Source: Alopecurus myosuroides (taxonomy: Eukaryota > Streptophyta > Magnoliopsida > Poales > Poaceae). From it: DNA of 64,000 nucleotides. Below are positions 54,229 to 64,000 of this stretch, one piece after another. Position 1 is the stretch's first letter, and every line of letters begins with the position of its first letter. The stretch spans positions 22,452,536-22,516,535 of the forward strand of contig CM054062.1 in assembly GCA_028641055.1 (NCBI GenBank), in the 5' to 3' direction. The position numbers and the translations under genes were made by a program. A model generated the notes under the pieces. The model worked only from the letters and a program-made list of their open reading frames with translations. It had not been told where the DNA came from and did not search any database.

Positions 54229-55627
54229 TGATACGTCGAAAACGAATCTCCTTTTCCGAACACTTTTCCTATTGTTTTCCTCTAAACTTGTGTGTTTTGA
54301 ATGCAACTAACACGGACTAACGTTGTTTTCAGCAGAATTACCTTGGTGTCTCGTTTTTGTGCAGAAAAATCAACTTTCGGGAAATTCCCCAGAAAAGACC
54401 CCATTGCTCCTAAAACACCAGAAGACCCCAGGAGCCAGAAGAAGGCCAGGAGAAGAGCCACAGGGGGGCCACACCACCCCCTGGCGCGGCCCTGCCCCTT
54501 GGTCGCGCCAGCACATGGTGTGGGCCACCCAGAGCCCCCCTCGGTCTCCCCTTTTGACTACAAATAGCCTTCAACCCTAAAACACGAGGGGGTTTGATAG
54601 TTTTCCAGAAAGAAGTACGTAGCTCCGCCACCATCGCGAATCCTTTTTTGGGGTTTAGCAACTCTGTTCTGGCACCCTGCTGGGACGGGGAATTGGAGGA
54701 GATCATCGCCACCGTCATCACCAACGCCTCTCCATCGACCATCCATGTTTCCCCCATCCGTGTGTGAGTCATTCCCCCGCTGTAGGCTGAAGGGGATGGT
54801 AGGGATTGGATGAGTTCGTTCATGTAATAATGCAGTGATTGTTAGGGCATAGTGCCTATTATCTTCTATTAGTGCTATTGACATTGTTGCAACTTGTTAT
54901 GCTTAATGCTTTCCACTTTGGGCCCGAGTGCCATGATCTCAGATCTGAACATGCTATTGAATCATGATGATAATTATTGTTTCTTGATCATACCTGCAAG
55001 TTGTTTACACATATCGTTGTCCGGAACCCGAGGCCCCGAAGTGACAGAAATTGGGACAACCGGAGGGGATGGCTGTGATGTGAGAATCACATGTGTTCAC
55101 AGAGTGTTAATGCTTTGCTCCGGTGTTCTGTTAAAAGGAACACCTTAATTACCAGTAGTTCCCTTGAGGACCCACTCAAAATGGGCTGGTAGGACAATAG
55201 ATGTTGTGCAAGTTCTCATTGCGAGCACGTATGACTATTTACGGAACACATGCCTATGGTTACTTAGTGCTTGGATGCTTTATCTTATTTATCTGCAATG
55301 CCCATGACTTGATCATTATATGAACTATCTTATCCATGCAACACCCATTCATCCATCCCTATGCCTACAGTATTTAATCCCGCTGTTTACTCCAATCACC
55401 ACTGCTGTTTTCATACTACTGTTGTTATTATTTCACTGCTGTTGCTACTATAAAATTGTTACTACTGATAAACCACTGCGAACAAGTCCACTCTCAAGTT
55501 AAGGTGAATTTACAACTCACTTGTTAAGGCTCACAAATACTCTTTGGCTCCCCTTGTGTCGAATTAATAAATTTGGGTTTTACTTCCCTAGAAGACTGTT
55601 GCGATCCCCTATACTTGTGGGTCATCA
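54229..55627 (+). repeat. 3' LTR of element C
   Basis: 1399 bp, TG...CA, followed by GTGAT (55628-55632). Confidence 0.92.
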
Positions 55628-55632
55628 GTGAT

Positions 55633-56300
55633 CTATATGTGAACGTGAGCTTTGTAATCTAGTTGAATTTGTAGATGCTACTCTTCATCTTTTGCTACTC
55701 AAGTGCTTTATTAATATGAACTTTGGAGTCACCATGTCCCGCGGTGTGAAGGTGACAGTGTGCACATCGTCTGTGTCTCCTCTATGAATTGTGGTGTTTG
55801 TCTACTATCCTCTAGGGCGCTCATAGTGACAGTGTCGGGTTAACTAGACATGGGAATGCTTACTTTAAGGAATGCTTTTTGCAGCCCTACGCAATTATTA
55901 GTGTTTGTTATTTGTTAGGAGATCTCCGTAAACTCTTTGATCACGGTGTAAAGGTGATAGTGTGTGCACCGTGTGGTTTAGCATTATATTTATATTTTGT
56001 GTTGGATAACCCTATGAAATTGTGGTGTTTGCGTGGAACCATATGGGTCCCATGGTGATAGCATGGGGGTTACTTGGTTGGGAAAGTGCTTACTCCGAGG
56101 AGTGCTGTTAAAGCCCTACGCATGGATTGGTTTTGTTATTCGACCGGAGAGTGGTTAAGAGTAGCATAGTGAAGAGAAGATACCTAGTTATTCAATTATG
56201 TGATCATTGTTGAGAGTGTCCTCTAGTGAAAGTAGGATCCCTAGGCCTTATTTCCAAGCATTGAAACACCGTTTTCTGCCTGTTCTGCTACATGTTTGCT
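55633..56300 (+). repeat. LTR D, second part
   Basis: Continues the LTR interrupted at 46010: CTATATGTGAACGTGAGCTT follows on from the phrase CATGGTGTGAT. It includes GGTGTGAAGGTGACAGTGTG and similar phrases repeated three times (55746, 55946, 56070), a known kind of internal repetition in such LTRs. The end near 56300 is abrupt and without CA, so the LTR is truncated where element E begins. Confidence 0.55.
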
Positions 56301-56316
56301 TGCTACCACCTCTTCA

Positions 56317-58293
56317 ATGACAACACCCACAACTTCGTCCACCACAAGGAACACTTTCATAATTGCCGACTTTCTTGTGACGATTGGAGCTCTTGGAACA
56401 TCGACTACAAGCTCAACACGCTAGATTGAATGATGACTTGTCGCATATCAACATTAACTTGGCCAACCTTGCGAACCGCCATGGATCATCATCGGCCTCA
56501 AAGTCGAGACGTTCAAGCCCCAAGTTCATCACCAAGCTCGTCGCCATGATCATCACCTCCACATGGAAGATGGTGAGAAACCTGGCTCTGATACCACATA
56601 ACCACCTCCTCCTCCACAAGATCCTTGACGACATTGGTATGAGGATAGCTCGCCATCACCACCTCCTCGACACCGCCAAGGCCATGGTGACCCTCTTCAA
56701 GATCACCCTCTACGACCGGATCTTCACCAACATTATCACCTACCTCCGCCAAGCTCCGCCAATGACTATGGTCTACATGACTTCGTGGCTAGTGCTCGCC
56801 CACATCCAAGGCTTACAAGGAAAAATGCGCGTCACCACCACAATGAGCGCCAAGAGCAAGACCCTTCTCAAGAAGGTAACCATGACAATGATGCTAGTGG
56901 ATGACGTGAAGCATGTCCCCAACAACTTCACCACCGGTGTCATCCTCACCGTCATGACCGCCAACGCCAAGCCAATGAGGATGACCCACATGACCTTCCA
57001 CCTCTTCTCTTTGATGAAGACCCCATTGAGAGACCCCGTCAACAAAAATCAAGTGAGGATACGCCACATCATATTTCACTCCCTGTCTTTGATGAAGACC
57101 AACATGAGCGACCCTATCAACAACAAGCAAGTGAGGATGCTCCACACGCCCTTTCACTTTCTATCTTTGATGAGGACCCACGTGAGCGACCCCATCAACA
57201 ACAAGCAAGTCAGGATGCTCCACATGGCCTCTCACTAACTATCTTTGATGAGGACCGACACGAGCGACCCCATCAACAACAAGCAAAGGAAGATGCTCCA
57301 CATAATCTTTAATCTCCCATCTTGGATGAAGAACCACATGAGATACCCCATCAAAAACATGAAGACAACACTTTGGGTGCCCTTTGCCTCAATGTCCCAA
57401 GGTTCAAGGGCCATGAATGTCATCATCCTCATGAGGAGTGGGATCCTACACCTCATCGCCACCAAGAATGCGCCATACCTTTGGACCCCGCCATCGACAA
57501 TGATCAAGGCCTGCCTTGCCATGAATGTCATGATCCTGCTCCATCATCAAGGCACGAGGCGAGATGCCCCTCACCACCAACAACGATCCACAAACTCCAT
57601 GTGTGACATCCTATGAGGAAGGACTATGGACTTCATGATCAAGCGCATGAGCATCCTTCATCACCACAAGCGCAACAACAACATAAAGGGTGCGAAGTTA
57701 CTCCTCCAATACCAAAAGATCGACATCACCATGAACATGAGGATGCCACTCCACCAATCTATGATGAAACTCCACCAATCTATGTTGAATACTTTGATGC
57801 ATATGACCTTGTGGAAGATGTTCCTCTCTTCCCAACCTCTCCAAGGCCACGTCATTATTACCATTCTCACCAAGAATCTCGTCTTCACCCTCATCAACCA
57901 CTTGAGGATGATACATGGCATGGCTTACACTACCACATCACGGAGATGACCGAGCCTTCTTTGACACAAGCCGTGACACTACCGCCTCCTCCAAGCAATG
58001 CAACAACTTCGACAAACCCGCACACCTCAGGTGCCAAGGATTTGGAGTCTTCTAATTTTTCCTGTCAAGCTTCTAGTGAGATGAGTGGTGAGAGAGAGAT
58101 CCACCATTTCGTGAGTGAGAGACACAAGCCTACAATGAGTGGAAAACACATGAGCGTTCCAAGGGGAATATCCTTGACTGCCACCAAAAGTGAGACGAGA
58201 GTTGAGAGCAAAATCCCATTTGTTCTTATTGACACTAACGTCTTACCAACTCTCTATCCATCTTTGTTTGTCTCTTTTACAGAAATTTGGTGA
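56317..58293 (+). pseudogene. gag-like, His/Pro/Gln-rich protein of element E
   Basis: The opening MTTPTTSSTTRNTFIIADF is followed, in another frame, by HRLQAQHARLNDDLSHINI and NLANLANRHGSSSASKSRR, the form of a gypsy gag N-terminus. The middle (57013-57340) is a 26-residue repeat with FDEDPxERPHQQQASxDAPH. The last open part (57613-58293) has HHHEHEDATPPIYDETPPIY and YVEYFDAYDLVEDVPLFP. Several frames are needed to read it through, so it is inactive. No protease or polymerase was recognised. Confidence 0.5.
57013..57345 (+). repeat. 78-bp coding tandem repeat (26 residues)
   Basis: Copies start with GATGAAGACC or GATGAGGACC at 57013, 57091, 57169 and 57247, and a shorter one at 57325. The unit length is exactly 78 bp and preserves a reading frame coding DED..ERP.QQQAS.DAPH. 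Confidence 0.9.
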
Positions 58294-58399
58294 CCCTATC
58301 AAGAATGCTAGCCCTAGTGGACTATTCACCATACATGGCTCTCCACACCGCATGAACATCAACACCGACTTGAAGACTTGGAAGGAGTACATTCTGCTC

Positions 58400-58845
58400 G
58401 TCACGCTCTACATGGAGTTCGACAAGCGCATCAACAACAACACGTTCTACACCTACATCCAACTCGTCAAGATGTCCATGGAGTTTGCCAAGCGCATCAA
58501 CGACTATGCATTCTCCGTCTACATCCCACACGTAAATATGTACATCGAGTTTGACAAGCGCATCAACCACAACGCATTCTCAGTCTACATCCCACACGTC
58601 AAGATGTAAATGGAGTTCGACAAGCGCATCAACAACAACACATTCTCCGTCCACATCCCACACGTCAAGATGTACATGGATTTTGACAAGCGCATCAACG
58701 ACAACGCATGCCATGCCTAAATCCCGCATGCCAAGATGTACATGGACTTCGACAAACGCATCAACGACAACACATGTCGCGCCTACATCCTGCACGTCAA
58801 GATGTCTATGGACTTCGACAAGCGAATCAACGACAATGAAAGAAA
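58400..58845 (+). repeat. 66-bp coding tandem repeat (22 residues)
   Basis: About seven copies of a unit coding MEFDKRINxNxFxxYIPHVK. The frame is kept in all copies, although one has a stop where another has Tyr (TAA at 58606-58608) and another has a stop at 58718-58720. The sequence between is ordinary E sequence, and a related FDKRIN phrase recurs once more at 59042. Confidence 0.9.
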
Positions 58846-59126
58846 TGGAGTGGAGTGCAACCAATACGTCAAGTTCATCTACACTCAGCCGTTTTCTCAA
58901 GCAATGGAGCAACCACCTCTTGAGCTATTTTACGACTATTACACCGCCATTCGCGATCTTCATCAACCAACCAACGGGGTCCATTTCAAGATCTTCATCT
59001 CATTTGGGCTACCCCCACTACGAGCATACCTTTGCATGGCCTTCGATAAGCGTATCAACTTCAACGACATCTTCGTCGTCAACTTTCCTTCTCCCTCTCA
59101 TGGGTACACACGCGAAAGGTCGGATC

Positions 59127-59146
59127 AAGAGTCGAGGACGACTTTT
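59127..59146 (+). promoter_or_regulatory. AGGA-loop hairpin before 3' LTR (element E)
   Basis: AAGAGTCG-AGGA-CGACTTTT forms an 8-bp stem with one G-T pair and an AGGA loop, ending 15 nt before the 3' LTR start, with the purine tract AAGGGGGGAGA (59151-59161) in between. Confidence 0.55.
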
Positions 59147-59161
59147 TTCCAAGGGGGGAGA

Positions 59162-59866
59162 TGATGCAGCTGAAAGTGCAAACGCGCTTAAATCATCTGG
59201 TTTTGGTGTTTGTTAACAACACATGTACCGTTAAAAGTGTTGATGTATTTCAGGGCTAAAAGAACATATTTCATATGGTGGTGTGATGTTGGAAAAAGGA
59301 GCAAGTCACCAGGATTTCTGTCTGCTGGAGTTTTTCTCCAGGCCAGAGTCTCCGGTCTCCCAGACCGGAGTCTCCGGTGTGGAGATTTCTTCCTTCACAA
59401 ATTCTCTAGGCTCTCTGGTGTCGCGCACTGCATCCACACCGGAGTCTTACCGGAGACTGTCCAGAGTCTCCGGTGTGGGAGCTACCTCTCAAGAAACGGC
59501 TAAGGAGTTGCTGGTGTCGCGTGCTGTACTCGCACCGGAGACTTACCGGAGTCTCCGGTTTGACTGGGTTATATTAATCCGCTCGAACCCAGACACCCTC
59601 TGAGCCAATCCGCAACGCCAAGACCAGAGTCTCCGGTCCCCCTGACCGGAGTCTCCGGACTGAAGATTTCTGGAGGATCCCAAGTGCTGCCCAGTTGGTG
59701 TCGCCTGATGTGTCCAGTCCGGAGGGACACCGGAGACTGTTCGGAGTCTCCGGACTAGTGCTCTGCGAAAAAGATCAGACCGGAGTCTCCGGCCTTTACA
59801 CCGGAGTCTCCGGTGTGAAACTGTCAGATTTGCTCCAACGGCTCTTAGACTTTATGAGGGGTATAA
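59162..59866 (+). repeat. 3' LTR of element E, first part
   Basis: Starts TGATGCAGCTGAAAG directly after the purine tract and contains TTTTGGTGTTTGTTAACAACA. It ends where unit F is inserted. The rest continues at 63934-64000 (ATACCCCCTCCCCTCC...). Confidence 0.55.
59340..59818 (+). repeat. dispersed palindromic CCGGAGTCTCCGG motif
   Basis: About a dozen copies of GGAGTCTCCGG or its close variants, many as the complete near-palindrome ACCGGAGTCTCCGGT, spaced irregularly within the LTR of E. The longest pairs are at 59360-59375, 59545-59560, 59779-59792 and 59801-59816. Confidence 0.85.
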
Positions 59867-62800
59867 TGTGACGCCCCGAGATCGGGCACTATGCAGATTT
59901 CAGCATTTCCGCCAAAATCCACATAATAACCGATTCCAGGTTGCCATTTGTGATAGCATTACAACAGTTCACGAATAATCCACAACAACAACAGAAAAGA
60001 TATATACAAGACGACTCAAACGAGTCAAGGATACAACTGATACAATACAAAGATCCAAATAACAGCGGAAGAAACAACCTAGTGTCCGACTACGGACAAG
60101 ATACAAATTGGACTAAGAGTCCTGAAGATAACCGATGGCGTCCAATCCCTGCCCAGGCCAAGCCGGAGGGATTCCCAAGCTAACATCATCAGACTTCAAA
60201 CCTGTTGACTGCAATGTGGAATATGCAGCCACGAAATGGATTCGTGGGTCAGTACGGTTAAGTACTGGCAAGTGGATAAACCATACTCACAAGATACCAG
60301 CGTAACCAATCATCACAAGATACAAATACTTTGGGTACAACGGAAAGGAAGGGATTCTTGCAAAGGAGCGGCAGCGGGCTGCGCTAACTAACTACGGAGA
60401 CGCGCTACAACATACGGCTAAAAGAAAGGGGATAAGATAGTGTATCAGAACCAACTACAACTACTCACCAACCAATACCCATCCAATGTTACCCCCTACT
60501 AAGGAAGCAACCCAAGGAAACTCACACGGTTGATTAAGGTGACATTCATTTTTATGGTGGAGGTAATCTATATTACTAGTCAAGTTATCCTCGTTAAGTG
60601 TAAGTTGTCTGAGTACTTGTTAGCCAGCACTTTCACCAAGTCATCCATAACCGCGGACAACACGGCTTCTCGAGAAGATTTAACCCTGCAGGGATGCACC
60701 AATTTGGCCGTACACGTAAGAATGACCCGCCAGATGGAAATGCACTTCCACCAAGCGAGGCACTCAACACAACCCAACTCTTCTTCGCATCAAGCCCAAA
60801 GAACCACGTGCTGTGCGTGCGCGGCTAATCGAGCCCCCACGAATAAAAGGGGGACCCTCATAGCACTGGAAGACCACGCCGCCCTAAATGCCGACTACAA
60901 AAGTTCCACCCTGGCGCCAAGGGTTCGCACCTGCATATGCATGCATCAAATGGAAAGCCCGAACTAAGTGTGGCGATTTGGACGAGATGCGAATCGAATC
61001 AGAATTGCGGGGGGCGCCCATACTCGCTTCCCACATGCGGTTAGTGCGCTCATCATGGATCAGAGGACAAGACCCTTTTCCTACTTAAGGTCGACACTAG
61101 CAGGCCTCAAAACCACGCCGGGCCTCCTTCCGGTGCCTTATCATCAAATTAATATTACCCAAAACATTAACAAGTTGTTGATTAAGTTGAAACCCAACTA
61201 TCGACTAAACAGGTGATAAGATAAATGACAACAAGACTCGAGCACAAACAACCCTAAGCATGCAACTACGACACGAGGGCCAACGGGGTAAACAAACAAC
61301 AGTTAATAGGAAGTGGAAGGAAGGCTATATCATGGCTGCAAGGTAAACATATGATAGGATCGAGACACAAGCATCGAATCATAAGGCTAGCATAAGAACA
61401 ACGGAAAGAATCGGTTACAAGTGATGAAAGGCAGCCATAGGAAGCAAGTGAGTATACTTGCCTGGAATCCAGCAAGTAGAGGTACATCCGCAGAACTTGT
61501 CGTTGCTCACATCATCTCAACGTCCTATCCGTGAAGAAGCAACGAACTAGAACAAACACAGGATGCAACAATTACTTCTACGGAAAAAGATCCAACATGA
61601 TCAAGATATGGATGCATGACAAGTTTAAGGATGCATCAAAGATAAACTAGTTGACATGGTAAACATATTTAAAGGGGCCCATATGCAATTTGGATTGCAT
61701 ATGGAAAAGCCCATGAATTAATGTTAAATTAAATGATCTACAAATAACCATCATGTGAAAGTTGATTAGAATGATGCATGGATGATGAAAACAATAAGAA
61801 AACAACAATAGCTTTAGTTTGATATGTTGTTTACCAAGTTTGGAATTTTATTTATTAAGTTATGAACTTTGGCATTTTAAATGATTTAAACAAACATTTG
61901 TTGTTTTCACCAATTTTAAATGTTCAAAACAGATAACAAAATTTATATTTGGAAAGAACACAAAATTTTAGATGGAATACATATTTCATTTGTTGAATTT
62001 GGATTTTAGATGAGCAAGTTATTTAAATTGACAATTTTAAATGCATTAATTAAGAAATAGTTGTTTTCAGCAATTTAATTTATTCAAAACAGAAAACAAA
62101 GTTTATATTTGCAAAGTTTAGAGAATTTTGATTGGAAAACATATTTTACTTTTCAAATTTGGAGTTAAAATGAATTAGTTATGATTTATGCAATTTAGTC
62201 AATTTAAATTGAGCCGGAAGCCCAACATCTAATTTAGGAGGTTCGAGTTATTTATCTACCCATCAATATTAAGCGTTGAGTTAACATGGCGACATAACAT
62301 AAAGATGAGCTATGCAATTTTAAATGGACCCGGGACAATATATAAAACACCCCGATACATTCCATGTTAATTGTTAGGATGGCTAATTACCCACAACCCA
62401 AAAGATGCAATGCAACATGTGAATGCTTTAATATGCACGATATAGATGACATTTAGAAAATAGGCCTATAGGTATAGGGTTGGGTTTTGGGTTCGCACGT
62501 TGGAAAGAGGATCGCCGGGGTCAACGCCGGAAACTTCGGACGTAGAGGAAGTAGCCGACGTCGAGGAAGTAGTGGAGGTAGTCGTTCTCGTTTTGTAGAT
62601 GAAGTAGTGGTGGCCCAACCGCGCATTATTACCGTCTTCGGGGTCGATGGCGAACTTGGCAGTTCCGGTCTTCGGGGTTCACGACATCATCTCCTGGACA
62701 CGCACGAAGGCGGCCAACGCAAAACAAACACAGAGAGCGACGAGAGATCGTGTCGGTGGTCGGTATTCGGTCCCACACATCCCCGTGGTCGTTGTCGGTC

Positions 62801-63928
62801 ATGGCGTCGTGGCGGATCTTGTCGACGAGGTACATGTGGGGCGGCGGTAGTCGTTCACGGTGGTTATTGTTGATGCATAGTCGACGAGCTTGGTGTGCTA
62901 TCTTCCGAAGATCTTGACGATGTTTTAGCCTTCGTGGTCGAGGGTGTTCTTGTCGATGGTGGTCATGTACCGGGCACGGGCACGAAGGCCTCGGCCAGAT
63001 CAAACACAACACATGCACGGACGGGTGCTCAGGGAGCACCAAACCTCTCGCAGGCCTTGTGTCGAACACCAAGAGGCAGGGACGGTGCAGACACCGTCGG
63101 CCACGGCAGCAGCTGCGCGCTGCCCGAAGAAGGACACCCGAGGCGGCGTAACCGGCCGTGGCAGTAAGCAGAGAGAGGAGGGCGACGGGGTCGGCGTGGA
63201 GCTGCTCGAGGAGGACGGCAGGAGAGGAGCGGGTGGCGGCCATGGTGCGCACGCAAGCTCCTGCTTGGCGGGCGCCACGCGAGGAAGCTCGTCGGTGGGG
63301 TGTTGGAGCACGGGCGCCGACCGGAATAGAGGGAGGGAGGCAGAGGTGTACCAGGAGGAAGGGGATCGATGCGGGGGGGGGGGGGGGGGGGGGTGGCGCT
63401 GCGGGCTTGGAGGCGACGGGGAGAAGGGGCTGGGGGAGGCGCTATCGGGAGATGGGGATCGAGGGAGGAGGAGACGCAGGCGTCGCTGCTGTTGGGGATC
63501 GATCGATCCTTTTTTTCCCTCCCGTGCGTGCGTGTGTTGAAAGGGTAGAGGGACCGGAGGGTAAAAACAGAAAAAGAGAGGAGGGCGGCTGCAAAACTGC
63601 AGGGGTAGGAATGCAAAAAAAATGCTAGGGTTTCGGTGGGCAAGGACGGTTGGGCTGGAATGCCTAGCTGGGCCGAAACTGGCCCAGTTCGGCTTGGACT
63701 GCTCTTCCTCTTTCTCTTAACACATTTTTTTTGTTATTATTTTCAGAAATTGTTTAGACAATATGAAAAATAGTTTTATACATCAAACAATTTCTAGAAA
63801 AAAAAGTATTTGATGAATTTAAAATAGTTTGCAAGTTTTACATGCATGATGATGCATGAGGATGTCATGATGCGAAAAAATAAAACAAATAAACAAATTC
63901 TATTTGGGGGAAAACCTCGGCCGTTACA
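59867..63928 (+). mobile_element. LTR-like unit F, 4.06 kb, TSD TATAA
   Basis: Begins TGTGACGCCCCGAG and ends CTCGGCCGTTACA, so the ends are inverted copies of each other. TATAA flanks both sides (59862-59866 and 63929-63933). Head and tail sequences do not repeat internally, so it is not a small two-LTR element. It is best explained as a solo LTR of a family with very long LTRs, comparable in size to the Triticeae LARD-type LTRs (Sukkula-like). The GC-rich part (about 62480-63540) has long overlapping frames on both strands and a G-run of more than 20 bases near 63370, but no supported gene. Confidence 0.75.
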
Positions 63929-63933
63929 TATAA

Positions 63934-64000
63934 ATACCCCCTCCCCTCCACCTACCTCAAGTTAGCTCGTCCAGAATTAAAGTCGCCATTGTTGGATCTC
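63934..64000 (+). repeat. 3' LTR of element E, second part
   Basis: Resumes the E sequence after the second TATAA copy. Together with TTATGAGGGGTATAA on the left it reads as a promoter-like ATATAAATACCCCCTCCCC. It runs to the window end. Confidence 0.5.

Larger units (their letters stand above)
46011..55627 (+). mobile_element. LTR retrotransposon C, Athila-like, TSD GTGAT
   Basis: LTRs 46011-47386 and 54229-55627 start TGATACGTCGAAAACG and end TTGTGGGTCATCA. GTGAT flanks both sides (46006-46010, 55628-55632). A tRNA-Asp primer site lies 11 nt after the 5' LTR. Coding order: gag N-terminus, gag-protease and an Athila ORF1-like domain. Reverse transcriptase, RNase H and integrase are absent, and the remaining frames have several stops. 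It is inserted in LTR D. Confidence 0.92.
56300..64000 (+). mobile_element. gypsy-like element E, 5'-truncated, split by F
   Basis: The internal coding region (about 56317-59150) ends at a purine tract AAGGGGGGAGA, and the 3' LTR starts at 59162. The LTR is interrupted by unit F (59867-63928) and resumes at 63934 to the window end. There is no 5' LTR. The frames contain tandem coding repeats and many stops. Confidence 0.6.

Noticed and set aside
62487..63643. Overlapping long frames on both strands in the GC-rich part of unit F
   Set aside because: No recognisable protein features, dense overlap on both strands and a long G-run point to composition effects inside an LTR.

Overview
The window looks like nuclear DNA of a Triticeae grass (wheat, barley or Aegilops type). 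The reasons are one GC-rich monocot receptor-kinase gene, one intron-rich housekeeping-type gene with grass-like protein sequence, and about 70% nested LTR retrotransposons of the tRNA-Asp-primed (Athila-like) gypsy kind, with TGATACGTC-type long terminal repeats. No prokaryotic features, CRISPR arrays or operons are present. All calls come from reading the sequence; no database search was run.

Layout. 1-986: 3' part of a TIR-type element carrying a small gene with a ubiquitin-interacting-motif-like segment, inserted next to a decayed copy of one exon of the neighbouring gene. 1705-1775: tRNA-Gly(GCC). 1794-4370 (minus): a nine-exon short-chain dehydrogenase/reductase gene (DHRS12/FEY-like) whose start codon cannot be found. 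4835-7631: three further TIR elements, one containing a tRNA-like unit and a TTGTTCAAA microrepeat array, and one carrying a gene-like ORF. 7632-16650: old repeats, a LINE remnant, and an LTR-like element with a nested solo LTR (13112-13596, TSD CCTGG).

16660-31351 is one LINE 3' half split by three later insertions. Retrotransposon A (16941-25483, TSD GGGTC) itself holds a PIF/Harbinger-like element (20939-22152, TSD TTA). LTR element B (25542-30370) carries a gypsy-type transposon protein. The third insertion is a ~190-bp mitochondrial DNA piece with trnS-GCU (30690-30880). Downstream, 32288-35946 is an LRR receptor kinase of the RGI5 (root meristem growth factor receptor) type, with a GC-AG intron and a 1-bp frameshift that removes the kinase C-lobe.

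35947-64000 is again repeats. It holds a second tRNA-like TIR element (36876-37537), a copia-like LTR (from 40311), and an inverted Athila-like gag-pro remnant G (minus, about 41900-44882). An LTR (D) is split by the complete Athila-like element C (46011-55627, TSD GTGAT). A gypsy-like element E follows, with 78-bp and 66-bp coding tandem repeats, and its 3' LTR is split by a 4.06-kb LTR-like unit F (59867-63928, TSD TATAA).

The strongest candidate for something not routinely annotated is a hairpin with an AGGA tetraloop found 15-20 nt upstream of the 3' LTR in three retrotransposons (A, C, E). The stems differ between elements but always pair, so the structure appears conserved by compensatory change. 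Other points worth checking are the nested LINE history with the mitochondrial insert, the conserved noncoding block shared by A and C, the tRNA-like/TTGTTCAAA element family, and the missing start codon and single-base deletion in the two host genes.
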